This document shows, in pieces, positions 23,367 through 34,866 of a stretch of DNA of 64,000 nucleotides. Made by a program: the position numbers and the translations under genes. The notes under the pieces are model-generated. The model worked only from the letters and a program-made list of their open reading frames with translations. It had not been told where the DNA came from and did no database searches. This DNA comes from Calendula officinalis (lineage: Eukaryota; Streptophyta; Magnoliopsida; Asterales; Asteraceae), in assembly GCA_963853835.1 (NCBI GenBank), contig OY970823.1, positions 7,458,001 to 7,522,000 on the forward strand. The letters are read 5' to 3'. Position 1 is the first letter of the stretch. Each line of letters starts with the position of its first letter.

Positions 23367-24437
23367 TTGATTTTGTGCAATCCAAATGTGAGCTGCAGTT
23401 CTTTTGTTGTGTATTTTGCAGGTCAATTTTTTAGCATTTGGATTTTGGAGATTATTTGCTCTAGTCATGGATGCTTCAAGGCTGCTGTTTTGGAGCTCTT
23501 TGGGCAGTTGTGCAGGCACTTTAAATGCAGGATTTTGATATGGAAATGGTGGATTGTTATCCTAATTAAAGGAGTTGGTCATAGTCAGGACAGTTTCGGT
23601 CAAAGATGTGATATGACCAACTCCCAAAGGGTAACTAATACTCCATACTTGTTGTTGCAGTTTGGTGTCACTTTTAAAGCTTGGAAATGGTGGCTTATGC
23701 AATACTTGGAGAAGGGGAAATTTATTGGAAGTGTTGCTAAGGATTGTAGTGGTATTACACATTGTTATGCCATTATGGATGCAATTTTGACTTTCACTGA
23801 GTCAAAATTGGGTCTTAATCCGTGGGCCAAACTGCTCAGAGACTGGGTTTTGTTGAACTTGACTTTCCATTGGTCAAAGGTTTGTATGGGCTTAAGGAAG
23901 TTAAGGTCAAAGGTGGTGGAGAGTAGATTTGATGGTATTTTGAAGGGGATTTTGAATTTTCTTGAGTCAAAATATATGAAATGTCCTATGGAATATTTCG
24001 ATGGTGATGCTATGAGGATGTGGACTTACACTGAGTCTACATCCTGCATTTTCACTATTTCAAACTGTTTTGGTGGGAATGTCCATAGTTATGAGATTAC
24101 ATTGGCAATTTTGTTTTTTTGGAGGTCAATCTTGATTTGGGATCATGGTGGCATGTTGAAGACAAAGGTCAAACTGCACATTTTTAAGGCTAAGAATCAT
24201 ATTGAGTGCAATTTGGATGCTAAAGCAGAGATATGGAAGCTTAGTAATGTCTTAGGTATTTTGGTTTTTAATGTTAAAAGATTGTTTTATAATCTTAGTG
24301 TTTTTGTTATACCTAGATTAGGTTTAGACATTGGCTATAGAGTTATGCTTCTTTTGTTGGTCTTATTCCCAAAGCATGTTTTGGGAGGCCAAGTAGTTCT
24401 TTTAAGATGTGGTAATTTTACCCATCTTTGTTTGTAA
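23367..24437 (+). CDS. Unrecognised 356-codon open frame in retroelement-like insertion 1 (5' partial)
   Basis: The frame is open from the start of the insertion (about 23,358) to TAA at 24,435-24,437. There is no ATG near its start; the first in-frame ATG is at 23,613, about codon 83, so the true 5' end was probably lost. Over 1 kb without a stop in AT-rich DNA is unlikely by chance and suggests a coding ancestor. I do not recognise the product. It is rich in Trp, Phe, Leu, Ile and Cys. It contains WKWW (residues 59-62) and WKWWL (106-110), and three similar FTESK, FLESK and YTEST motifs (143-147, 198-202, 221-225). Hydrophobic stretches lie near 57-70 and 325-335. No (Y/F)xDD motif, zinc-knuckle series or signal peptide is seen. 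It is a coding remnant or chance frame; expression is doubtful inside satellite DNA. Confidence 0.35.
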   Translation: MILCNPNVSCSSFVVYFAGQFFSIWILEIICSSHGCFKAAVLELFGQLCRHFKCRILIWKWWIVILIKGVGHSQDSFGQRCDMTNSQRVTNTPYLLLQFGVTFKAWKWWLMQYLEKGKFIGSVAKDCSGITHCYAIMDAILTFTESKLGLNPWAKLLRDWVLLNLTFHWSKVCMGLRKLRSKVVESRFDGILKGILNFLESKYMKCPMEYFDGDAMRMWTYTESTSCIFTISNCFGGNVHSYEITLAILFFWRSILIWDHGGMLKTKVKLHIFKAKNHIECNLDAKAEIWKLSNVLGILVFNVKRLFYNLSVFVIPRLGLDIGYRVMLLLLVLFPKHVLGGQVVLLRCGNFTHLCL

Positions 24438-24450
24438 TTTTTTGTTTGTT

Positions 24451-24490
24451 TAGTCTTTGCCGGGCTTAGCCCTTTAGCAAAAAAAAATAA
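24451..24490 (+). other. 3' hairpin and A-rich tail of insertion 1
   Basis: CTTTGCCGGGCTTAGCCC contains the inverted repeat GGGC-TTA-GCCC. It is followed by TTTAGC and then nine A's interrupted by T's. There is no clear AATAAA polyadenylation signal upstream of the tail, which argues mildly for a LINE-type 3' end over a processed mRNA. The same structure is at 26,821-26,860. Confidence 0.55.
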
Positions 24491-24503
24491 ATAACCCATA
24501 ACC
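24491..24503 (+). repeat. Right target-site duplication of insertion 1
   Basis: ATAACCCATAACC follows the A-rich tail and leads straight into ATGGTCCTTGAATC, restoring the monomer. If one 13 bp copy and the insert are removed, an intact monomer junction remains. Confidence 0.75.
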
Positions 24504-25713
24504 ATGGTCCTTGAATCATTATAACCACTAGATGTCCATAACTGATACTGATGGCCCTTGAACCATTATAACTACTAGCCATGTCCAATAGCCTACAGAT
24601 ATACATTTTACAAGTAATAGGTGTCCACAACCCATAACCATGGTTCTTGAACCATTATAACCACTAGATGTCCATAACTGCTACTGATGGCCCATGAACC
24701 ATTATAACTAGTAACCATGACCAGTAGCCTATAGATATCCATTTTAAAAGTAATAGGTGTCCATAACCCATAACAAAGGCCAGTGAACCATTATAACCAC
24801 TACATGTCCATAACTCATATCGATGGCCCTTGAACCATTATAACTACTAGCCATGACCAATAGCCTATAGATATCCATTTTACAAGTAATAGGTGTCCAT
24901 AACCCATAACCATGGTCCTTGAACCATTATAACCAGTAGTTGTCCATAACTGATACTGATGGCCCTTGAACCATTATAACTACTAGTCATGACCAATAGC
25001 CTATAAATATCCATTTTACAAGTAATAGGTGTCCATAACCCATAACCAAGGCCAGTGAACCATTATAACCACTACATGTCCATAACTCATATCGATGGCC
25101 CTTGAACCATTATAACTACTAGCCATGACCAATAGCCTATTGATATCCATTTTACAAGTAATAGGTGTCCATAACCCATAACCGTGGTCCTTGAATCATT
25201 ATAACCACTAGATGTCCATAACTGATACTGATGGCCCTTGAACCATTATAACTACTAGCCATGTCCAATAGCCTACAGATATCCATTTTACAAGTAATAG
25301 GTGTCCATAACCATAACCATGGTTCTTGAACCATTATAACCACTAGATGTCCATAACTGATACTGATGGCCCATGAACCATTATAACTAGTAACCATGAC
25401 CAGTAGCCTATAGATATCCATTTTACAAGTAATAGGTGTCCATAACCAATAACCAAGGCCAGTGAACCATTATAACCACTACATGTCCATAACTCATATC
25501 GATGGCCCTTGAACCATTATAACTACTAGCCATGACCAATAGCCTATAGATATCAATTTTACAAGTAATAGGTGTCCATAACCCATAACCGTGGTCCTTG
25601 AATCATTATAACCACTAGATGTCCATAACTGATACTGATGGCCCTTGAACCATTATAACTACTAGCCATGTCCAATAGCCTACAGATATCCATTTTACAA
25701 GTCATTGGTGTCC

Positions 25714-25726
25714 ATAACCCATAACC
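25714..25726 (+). repeat. Left target-site duplication of insertion 2
   Basis: ATAACCCATAACC again, 2,370 bp from its counterpart at 23,344. It is part of the duplicated block and not an independent target site. Confidence 0.73.
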
Positions 25727-26860
25727 ACGTAATTACTTGATTTTGTGCAATCCAAATGTGAGCTGCAGTTCTTTTGTTGTGTATTTTGCAGGTCAATTTT
25801 TTAGCATTTGGATTTTGGAGATTATTTGCTCTAGTCATGGATGCTTCAAGGCTGCTGTTTTGGAGCTCTTTGGGCAGTTGTGCAGGCACTTTAAATGCAG
25901 GATTTTGATATGGAAATGGTGGATTGTTATCCTAATTAAAGGAGTTGGTCATAGTCAGGACAGTTTCGGTCAAAGATGTGATATGACCAACTCCCAAAGG
26001 GTAACTAATACTCCATACTTGTTGTTGCAGTTTGGTGTCACTTTTAAAGCTTGGAAATGGTGGCTTATGCAATACTTGGAGAAGGGGAAATTTATTGGAA
26101 GTGTTGCTAAGGATTGTAGTGGTATTACACATTGTTATGCCATTATGGATGCAATTTTGACTTTCACTGAGTCAAAATTGGGTCTTAATCCGTGGGCCAA
26201 ACTGCTCAGAGACTGGGTTTTGTTGAACTTGACTTTCCATTGGTCAAAGGTTTGTATGGGCTTAAGGAAGTTAAGGTCAAAGGTGGTGGAGAGTAGATTT
26301 GATGGTATTTTGAAGGGGATTTTGAATTTTCTTGAGTCAAAATATATGAAATGTCCTATGGAATATTTCGATGGTGATGCTATGAGGATGTGGACTTACA
26401 CTGAGTCTACATCCTGCATTTTCACTATTTCAAACTGTTTTGGTGGGAATGTCCATAGTTATGAGATTACATTGGCAATTTTGTTTTTTTGGAGGTCAAT
26501 CTTGATTTGGGATCATGGTGGCATGTTGAAGACAAAGGTCAAACTGCACATTTTTAAGGCTAAGAATCATATTGAGTGCAATTTGGATGCTAAAGCAGAG
26601 ATATGGAAGCTTAGTAATGTCTTAGGTATTTTGGTTTTTAATGTTAAAAGATTGTTTTATAATCTTAGTGTTTTTGTTATACCTAGATTAGGTTTAGACA
26701 TTGGCTATAGAGTTATGCTTCTTTTGTTGGTCTTATTCCCAAAGCATGTTTTGGGAGGCCAAGTAGTTCTTTTAAGATGTGGTAATTTTACCCATCTTTG
26801 TTTGTAATTTTTTGTTTGTTTAGTCTTTGCCGGGCTTAGCCCTTTAGCAAAAAAAAATAA
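25727..26860 (+). mobile_element. Retrotransposon-like insertion, copy 2 (made by tandem duplication)
   Basis: This copy appears identical to the first over all 1,134 bp, with the same 5' truncation point, A-rich tail and flanking 13 bp repeats. Two independent insertions would not share truncation point, target and flanking monomer variants, so it is a passive copy carried by satellite duplication. The absence of differences means the duplication is recent, or the copies have been converted, or the assembly duplicated them. Confidence 0.72.
25737..26807 (+). CDS. Unrecognised 356-codon open frame in insertion copy 2 (5' partial)
   Basis: The translation is identical to the frame at 23,367-24,437, with no substitution or frameshift between them. 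The first in-frame ATG is at 25,983. It is followed by a short 3' segment with the GGGCTTAGCCC hairpin and the A-rich tail. Since the copy arose with its satellite flanks, its intact frame says nothing about selection. Confidence 0.33.
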   Translation: MILCNPNVSCSSFVVYFAGQFFSIWILEIICSSHGCFKAAVLELFGQLCRHFKCRILIWKWWIVILIKGVGHSQDSFGQRCDMTNSQRVTNTPYLLLQFGVTFKAWKWWLMQYLEKGKFIGSVAKDCSGITHCYAIMDAILTFTESKLGLNPWAKLLRDWVLLNLTFHWSKVCMGLRKLRSKVVESRFDGILKGILNFLESKYMKCPMEYFDGDAMRMWTYTESTSCIFTISNCFGGNVHSYEITLAILFFWRSILIWDHGGMLKTKVKLHIFKAKNHIECNLDAKAEIWKLSNVLGILVFNVKRLFYNLSVFVIPRLGLDIGYRVMLLLLVLFPKHVLGGQVVLLRCGNFTHLCL

Positions 26861-26873
26861 ATAACCCATAACC
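26861..26873 (+). repeat. Right target-site duplication of insertion 2
   Basis: ATAACCCATAACC after the second A-rich tail, followed by ATGGTCCTTGAATC exactly as at insertion 1. Confidence 0.73.
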
Positions 26874-29239
26874 ATGGTCCTTGAATCATTATAACCACTA
26901 GATGTCCATAACTGATACTGATGGCCCTTGAACCATTATAACTACTAGCCATGTCCAATAGCCTACAGATATACATTTTACAAGTAATAGGTGTCCACAA
27001 CCCATAACCATGGTTCTTGAACCATTATAACCACTAGATGTCCATAACTGCTACTGATGGCCCATGAACCATTATAACTAGTAACCATGACCAGTAGCCT
27101 ATAGATATCCATTTTAAAAGTAATAGGTGTCCATAACCCATAACAAAGGCCAGTGAACCATTATAACCACTACATGTCCATAACTCATATCGATGGCCCT
27201 TGAACCATTATAACTACTAGCCATGACCAATAGCCTATAGATATCCATTTTACAAGTAATAGGTGTCCATAACCCATAACCATGGTCCTTGAACCATTAT
27301 AACCAGTAGTTGTCCATAACTGATACTGATGGCCCTTGAACCATTATAACTACTAGTCATGACCAATAGCCTATAAATATCCATTTTACAAGTAATAGGT
27401 GTCCATAACCCATAACCAAGGCCAGTGAACCATTATAACCACTACATGTCCATAACTCATATCGATGGCCCTTGAACCATTATAACTACTAGCCATGACC
27501 AATAGCCTATAGATATCCATTTTACAAGTAATAGGTGTCCATAACCCATAACCATGGTCCTTGAACCATTATAACCAGTAGTTGTCCATAACTGATACTG
27601 ATGGCCCTTGAACCATTATAACTACTAGTCATGACCAATAGCCTATAAATATCCATTTTTCAAGTAATAGGTGTCCATAACCCATAACCAAGGCCAGTGA
27701 ACCATTATAACCACTACATGTCCATAACTCATATCGATGGCCCTTGAACCATTATAACTACTAGCCATGACCAATAGCCTATAGATATCCAATTTACAAG
27801 TAATAGGTGTCCATAACCCATAACCGTGGTCCTTGAATCATTATAACCACTAGATGTCCATAACTGATACTGATGGCCCTTGAACCATTATAACTACTAG
27901 TCATGACCAATAGCCTATAAATATCCATTTTTCAAGTAATGGGTGTCCATAACCCATAACCAAGGCCAGTGAACCATTATAACCACTACATGTCCATAAC
28001 TCATATCGATGGCCCTTGAACCATTATAACTACTAGCCATGACCAATAGCCTATAGATATCCATTTTACAAGTAATAGGTGTCCATAACCCATAACCGTG
28101 GTCCTTGAATCATTATAACCACTAGATGTCCATAACTGATACTGATGGCCCTTGAACCATTATAACTACTAGCCATGTCCAATATCCTACAGATATCCAT
28201 TATACAAGTAATAGGTGTCCATAACCCATAACCATGGTCCTTGAATCATTATAACCACTAGATGTCCATAACTGATACAGATGGCCCTTGAACCATTATA
28301 ACTACTAGCCATGTCCAATAGCCTACAGATATACATTTTACAAGTAATAGGTGTCCATAACCCATAACCAAGGCCAGTGAACCATTATAACCACTACATG
28401 TCCATAACTCATATCGATGGCCCTTGAACCATTATAACTACTAGCCATGACCAATAGCCTATAGATATCCATTTTACAAGTAATATGTGTCCATAACCCA
28501 TAACCGTGGTCCTTGAATCATTATAACCACTAGATGTCCATAACTGATACTGATGGCCCTTGAACCATTATAACTACTAGCCATTTCCAATAGCCTACAG
28601 ATATCCATTATACAAGTAATAGGTGTCCATAACCCATAACCATGGTCCTTGAATCATTATAACCACTAGATGTCCATAACTGATACTGATGGCCCTTGAA
28701 CCATTATAACTACTAGCCATGTCCAATAGCCTACAGATATACATTTTACAAGTAATAGGTGTCCATAACCATAACCATGGTTCTTGAACCATTATAACCA
28801 CTAGATGTCCATAACTGATACTGTTGGCCCATGAACCATTATAACTAGTAACCATGACCAGTAGCCAATAGATATCCATTTTACAAGTAATAGGTGTCCA
28901 TAACCCATAACCAAGGCCAGTGAACCATTATAACCACTACATGTCCATAACTCATATCGATGGCCCTTGAACCATTATAACTACTAGCCATGACCAATAG
29001 CCTATAGATATCCATTTTACAAGTAATAGGTGTCCATAACCCATAACCGTGGTCCTTGAATCATTATAACCATTAGATGTCCATAACTGATACTGATGGC
29101 CCTTGAACCATTATAACTACTAGCCATGTCCAATAGCCTACAGATATCCATTTTACAAGTAATAGGTGTCCATAACCCATAACCATGGTCCTTGAATCAT
29201 TATAACCACTAGATGTCCATAACTGATACTGATGGCCCT

Positions 29240-32200
29240 TGAACCATTATAACTACTAGCCATGTCCAATAGCCTACAAATATACATTTTACAAGTAATA
29301 GGTGTCCATAACCCATAACCATGGTTCTTGAACCATTATAACCACTAGATGTCCATAACTGCTACAGATGGCCCATGAACCATTATAACTAGTAACCATG
29401 ACCAGTAGCCTATAGATATCCATTTTACAAGTAATAGGTGTCCATAACCCATAACCAAGGCCAGTGAACCATTATAACCACTACATGTCCATAACTCATA
29501 TCGATGGCCCTTGAACCATTATAACTACTAGCCATGACCAATAGCCTATAGATATCCATTTTACAAGTAATAGGTGTCCATAACCCATAACCATGGTCCT
29601 TGAACCATTATAACCAGTAGTTGTCCATAACTGATACTGATGGCCCTTGAACCATTATAACTACTATTCATGACCAATAGCCTATAAATATCCATTTTAC
29701 AAGTAATAGGTGTCCATAACCCATAACCAAGGCCAGTGAACCATTATAACCACTACATGTCCATAACTCATATCGATGGCCCTTAAACCATTATAACTAC
29801 TAGCCATGACCAATAGCCTATAGATATCCATTTTACAAGTAATAGGTGTCCATAACCCATAACCAAGGCCAGTGAAGCATTATAACCACTACATGTCCAT
29901 AACTCATATCGATGGCCCTTGAACCATTATAACTACTAGCCATGACCAATAGCCTATAGATATCCATTTTACAAGTAATAGGTGTCCATAACCCATAACC
30001 ATGGTCCTTGAACCATTATAACCAGTAGTTGTCCATAACCGATACTGATGGCCCTTGAACCATTATAACTACTAGTCATGACCAATAGCCTATAAATATC
30101 CATTTTACAAGTAATAGGTGTCCATAACCCATAACCAAGGCCAGTGAACCATTATAACCACTACATGTCCATAACTCATATCGATGGCCCTTGAACCATT
30201 ATAACTACTTGCCATGTACAATAGCCTACAGATATCCATTTTACAAGTAATAGGTGTCCATAACCCATAACCGTGGTCCTTGAATCATTATAACCACTAG
30301 ATGTCCATAACTGATACTGATGGCCCTTGAACCATTATAACTACTAGCCATGTCCAATAGCCTACAGATATCCATTATACAAGTAATAGGTGTCCATAAC
30401 CCATAACCAAGGCCAGATAACCATTATAACCACTACATGTCCATAACTCATATCGATGGCCCTTGAACCATTATAACTACTAGCCATGACCAATAGCCTA
30501 TAGATATCCATTTTACAAGTAATAGGTGTCCATAACCCATAACCATGGTCCTTGAACCATTATAACCATTATAACCAGTAGTTGTCCATAACTGATACTG
30601 ATGGCCCTTGAACCATTATAACTACTAGCCATGACCAATAGCCTATAAATATCCATTTTACAAGTAATAGGTGTCCATAACCCATAACCAAGGCCAGTGA
30701 ACCATTATAAACACTACATGTCCATAACTCATATCGATGGCCCTTGAACCATTATAATTACTAGCCATGACCAATAGCCTATAGATATCCATTTTACAAG
30801 TAATAGGTGTCCATAACTCATAACCGTGGTCCTTGAATCATTATAACCACTAGATGTCCATAACTGATACTGATGGCCCTTGTACCATTATAACTACTAG
30901 CCATGTCCAATAGCCTACAGATATCCATTTTACAAGTAATAGGTGTCCATAACCCATAACTATGGTCCTTGAATCATTATAACCACTAGATGTCCATAAC
31001 TGATACTGATGGCCCTTGAACCATTATAACTACTAGCCATGTCCAATAGCCTACAAATATACATTTTACAAGTAATAGGTGTCCATAACCCATAACCATG
31101 GTTCTTGAACCATTATAACCACTAGATGTCCATAACTGCTACTGATGGCCCATGAACCATTATAACTAGTAACCATGACCAGTAGCCTATAGATATCCAT
31201 TTTACAAGTAATAGGTGTCCATAACCCATAACCAAGGCCAGTGAACCATTATAACCACTACATGTCCATAACTCATATCGATGGCCCTTGAACCATTATA
31301 ACTACTAGCCATGACCACTAGCCTATAGATATCCATTTTACAAGTAATAGGTGTCCATAACCCATAACCATGGTCCTTGAACCATTATAACCAGTAGTTG
31401 TCCATAACTGATACTGATGGCCCTTGAACCATTATAACTACTAGTCATGACCAATAGCCTATAAATATCCATTTTACAAGTAATAGGTGTCCATAACCCA
31501 TAACCAAGGCCAGTGAACCATTATAACCACTACATGTCCATAACTCATATCGATGGCCCTTGAACCATTATAACTACTAACCATGACCAATAGCCTATAG
31601 ATATCCATTTTACAAGTAATAGGTGTCCATAACCCATAACCAAGGCCAGTGAACCATTATAACCACTACATGTCCATAACTCATATCGATGGCCCTTGAA
31701 CCATTATAACTACTAGCCATGACCAATAGCCTATAGATATCCATTTTACAAGTAATAGGTGTCCATAACCCATAACCATGGTCCTTGAACCATTATAACC
31801 AGTAGTTGTCCATAATTGATACTGATGGCCCTTGAACCATTATAACTACTAGTCATGACCAATAGCCTATAAATATCCATTTTACAAGTAATAGGTGTCC
31901 ATAACCCATAACCAAGGCCAGTGAACCATTATAACCACTACATGTCCATAACTCATATCGATGGCCCTTGAACCATTATAACTACTTGCCATGTACAATA
32001 GCCTACAGATATCCATTTTACAAGTAATAGGTGTCCATAACCCATAACCGTGGTCCTTGAATCATTATAACCACTAGATGTCCATAACTGATACTGATGG
32101 CCCTTGAACCATTATAACTACTAGCCATGTCCAATAGCCTACAGATATCCATTATACAAGTAATAGGTGTCCATAACCCATAACCAAGGCCAGATAACCA

Positions 32201-32793
32201 TTATAACCACTACATGTCCATAACTCATATCGATGGCCCTTGAACCATTATAACTACTAGCCATGACCAATAGCCTATAGATATCCATTTTACAAGTAAT
32301 AGGTGTCCATAACCCATAACCATGGTCCTTGAACCATTATAACCATTATAACCAGTAGTTGTCCATAACTGATACTGATTGCCCTTGAACCATTATAACT
32401 ACTAGCCATGACCAATAGCCTATAAATATCCATTTTACAAGTAATAGGTGTCCATAACCCATAACCAAGGCCAGTGAACCATTATAAACACTACATGTCC
32501 ATAACTCATATCGATGGCCCTTGAACCATTATAACTACTAGCCATGACCAGTAGCCTATAGATATCCATTTTACAAGTAATAGGTGTCCATAACCCATAA
32601 CCGTGGTCCTTGAATCATTATAACCACTAGATGTCCATAACTGATACTGATGGCCGTTGTACCATTATAACTACTAGCCATGTCCAATAGCCTACAGATA
32701 TCCATTTTACAAGTAATAGGTGTCCATAACCCATAACTATGGTCCTTGAATCATTATAACCACTAGATGTCCATAACTGATACTGATGGCTCT
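29240..32793 (+). repeat. 1,777 bp tandem duplication in array B (two copies, limits approximate)
   Basis: Rare variants recur 1,777 bp apart. TACTTGCCATGTACAATAGCC lies near 30,206 and 31,983. The 10 bp micro-duplication CCATTATAACCATTATAACC is at 30,557 and 32,334, and TTGTACCATTATAACT near 30,880 and 32,657. The copies differ at scattered bases, so this duplication is older than the 2,370 bp one. Confidence 0.78.
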
Positions 32794-34866
32794 TGAACCA
32801 TTATAACTATTAGCCATGTCCAATAGCCTAAAAATATACATTTTACAAGTAATAGGTGTCCATAACCCATAACCATGGTTCTTGAACCATTATAACCACT
32901 AGATGTCCATAACTGATACTGATGGCCCATGAACCATTATAACTAGTAACCATGACCAGTAGCCTATAGATATCCATTTTACAAGTAATAGGTGTCCATA
33001 ACCCATAACCAAGGCCAGTGAACCATTATAACCACTACATGTCCATAACTCATATCGATGGCCCTTGAACCATTATAATTACTAGCCATGACCAATAGCC
33101 TATAGATATCCATTTTACAAGTAATAGGTGTCCATAACCCATAACCATGGTTCTTGAACCATTATAACCACTAGATGACCATAACTGATACTGATGGCCC
33201 ATGAACCATTATAACTAGTAACCATGACCAGTAGCCTATAGATATCCATTTTACAAGTAATAGGTGTCCATAACCCATAACCAAGGCCAGTGAACCATTA
33301 TAACCACTACATGTCCATAACTCATATCGATGGCCCTTGAACCATTATAACTACTAGCCATGACCAATAGCCTATAGATATCCATTTTACAAGTAATAGG
33401 TATCCATAACCCATAACCGTGGTCCTTGAATCATTATAACGACTAGATGTCCATAACTGATACTGATGGCCCTTGAACCATTATAACTACTAGCCATGTC
33501 CAATAGCCTACAGATATCCATTTTACAAGTAATAGGTGTCCATAACCCATAACCATGGTACTTGAATCATTATAACCACTAGATGTCCATAACTGATACT
33601 GATGGCCCTTGAACCATTATAACTACTAGCCATGTCCAATAGCCTACAGATATACATTTTACAAGTAATAGGTGTCCATAACCCATAACCATGGTTCTTG
33701 AACCATTATAACCACTAGATGTCCATAACTGCTACTGATGGCCCATGAACCATTATAACTAGTAACCATGACCAGTAGCCTATAGATATCCATTTTACAA
33801 GTAATAGGTGTCCATAACCCATAACCAAGGCTAGTGAACCATTATAACCACTACATGTCCATAACTCATATCGATGGCCCTTGAAGCATTATAACTACTA
33901 GCCATGACCAATAGCCTATAGATATCCATTTTACAAGTAATAGGTGTCCATAACCCATAACCATGGTCCTTGAACTATTATAACCAGTAGTTGTCCATAA
34001 CTGATACTAATGGCCCTTGAACCATTATAACTACTAGTCATGACCAATAGCCTATAAATATCCATTTTACAAGTAATAGGTGTCCATAACCCATAACCAA
34101 GGCCAGTGAACCATTATAACCACTACATGTCCATAACTCATATCGATGGCCCTTGAACCATTATAACTACTAGCCATGACCAATAGCCTATAGATATCCA
34201 TTTTACAAGTAATAGGTGTCCATAACCTATAACCGTGGTCCTTGAATCATTATAACCACTAGATGTCCATAGCTGATACTGATGGCCCTTGAACCATTAT
34301 AACTACTAGCCATGTCCAATAGCCTACAGATATCCATTATACAAGTAATAGGTGTCCATAACCCATAACCATGGTCCTTGAATCATTATAACCACTAGAT
34401 GTCCATAACTGATACTGATGGCCCTTGAACCATTATAACTACTAGCCATGTCCAATAGCCTACAGATATAAATTTTACAAGTAATAGGTGTCCATAACCA
34501 TAACCATGGTTCTTGAACCATTATAACCACTAGATGTCCATAACTGATACTGATGGCCCATGAACCATTATAACTAGTAACCATGACCAGTAGCATATAG
34601 ATATCCATTTTACAAGTAATAGGTGTCCATAACCCATAACCAAGGCCAGTGAACCATTATAACCACTACATGTCCATAACTCATATCGATGGCCCTTGAA
34701 CCATTATAACTACTAGCCATGACCAATAGCCTATAGATATCCATTTTACAAGTAATAGGTGTCCATAACCCATAACCGTGGTCCTTGAATCATTATAACC
34801 ACTAGATGTCCACAACTGATACTGATGGCCCTTGAACCATTATAACTACTAGCCATGTCCAATAGC

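Larger units (their letters stand above)
23357..24490 (+). mobile_element. Non-LTR retrotransposon-like insertion, 5'-truncated, copy 1
   Basis: This 1,134 bp of AT-rich, non-satellite sequence sits inside array B. It has no terminal inverted or long direct repeats. Three features suggest target-primed reverse transcription: a 13 bp direct repeat on both sides, a 3' end AAAAAAAAATAAATAA, and a short hairpin GGGCTTAGCCC (stem GGGC/GCCC) about 10 bp before the tail. Plant L1-type LINEs often end in a comparable stem-loop and A-rich tail; that link is my inference. One frame is open from the first bases to a TAA at 24,435, as expected for the 3' part of a longer element or mRNA. No reverse transcriptase or endonuclease motif is visible. 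Alternatives are a processed retrocopy of a cellular transcript or a nonautonomous element. Confidence 0.7.
22672..25041 (+). repeat. 2,370 bp tandem duplication of satellite B plus insertion, copy 1
   Basis: Every base I compared at a 2,370 bp offset agrees from 22,672 to 25,140. The left limit is set by a mismatch at 22,671 (AACCAATAACC against AACCCATAACC at 25,041), and the right limit by CCTATTGATATCC at 25,141 against CCTATAGATATCC at 27,511. Shared rare variants include CCTATTGATATCC, GTGTCCACAACCC and CATTTTAAAAGTAATAGG. Confidence 0.9.
24491..25726 (+). repeat. Satellite array B, part between the two insertions
   Basis: About nine ~136 bp monomers resume in phase with the repeat, beginning with the right copy of ATAACCCATAACC. 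It contains the duplication boundary at about 25,041 and ends with the left target-site copy of the second insertion. Monomers just before each insertion carry CAAGTCATTGGTGTCC instead of CAAGTAATAGGTGTCC. Confidence 0.92.
25042..27411 (+). repeat. 2,370 bp tandem duplication of satellite B plus insertion, copy 2
   Basis: This is the second copy of the block, with identity to copy 1 continuing about 100 bp further, to 27,510. It contains its own complete insertion and both target-site copies, so the insertion preceded the duplication. Unequal exchange between misaligned monomers is the simplest mechanism. Confidence 0.9.

Noticed and set aside
23562..23762. Reverse-strand 66-codon frame inside the insertion
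   Set aside because: It lies opposite the much longer forward frame and has no recognisable features.
23613..24437. The insertion frame as a functional host gene starting at the ATG at 23,613
   Set aside because: It lies within a retroelement-like insert in satellite DNA, the frame is open far upstream of that ATG, and no promoter or known domain is seen.
23357..26860. Two independent insertions of the same element
   Set aside because: Identical truncation points, target sequence and flanking satellite variants at a constant 2,370 bp offset show a single insertion followed by duplication.
34324..34608. Recurring reverse-strand 94-codon frames across array B
   Set aside because: The same frame appears once per higher-order repeat at over 20 places, starts and stops inside satellite consensus sequence, and varies exactly as the satellite does.
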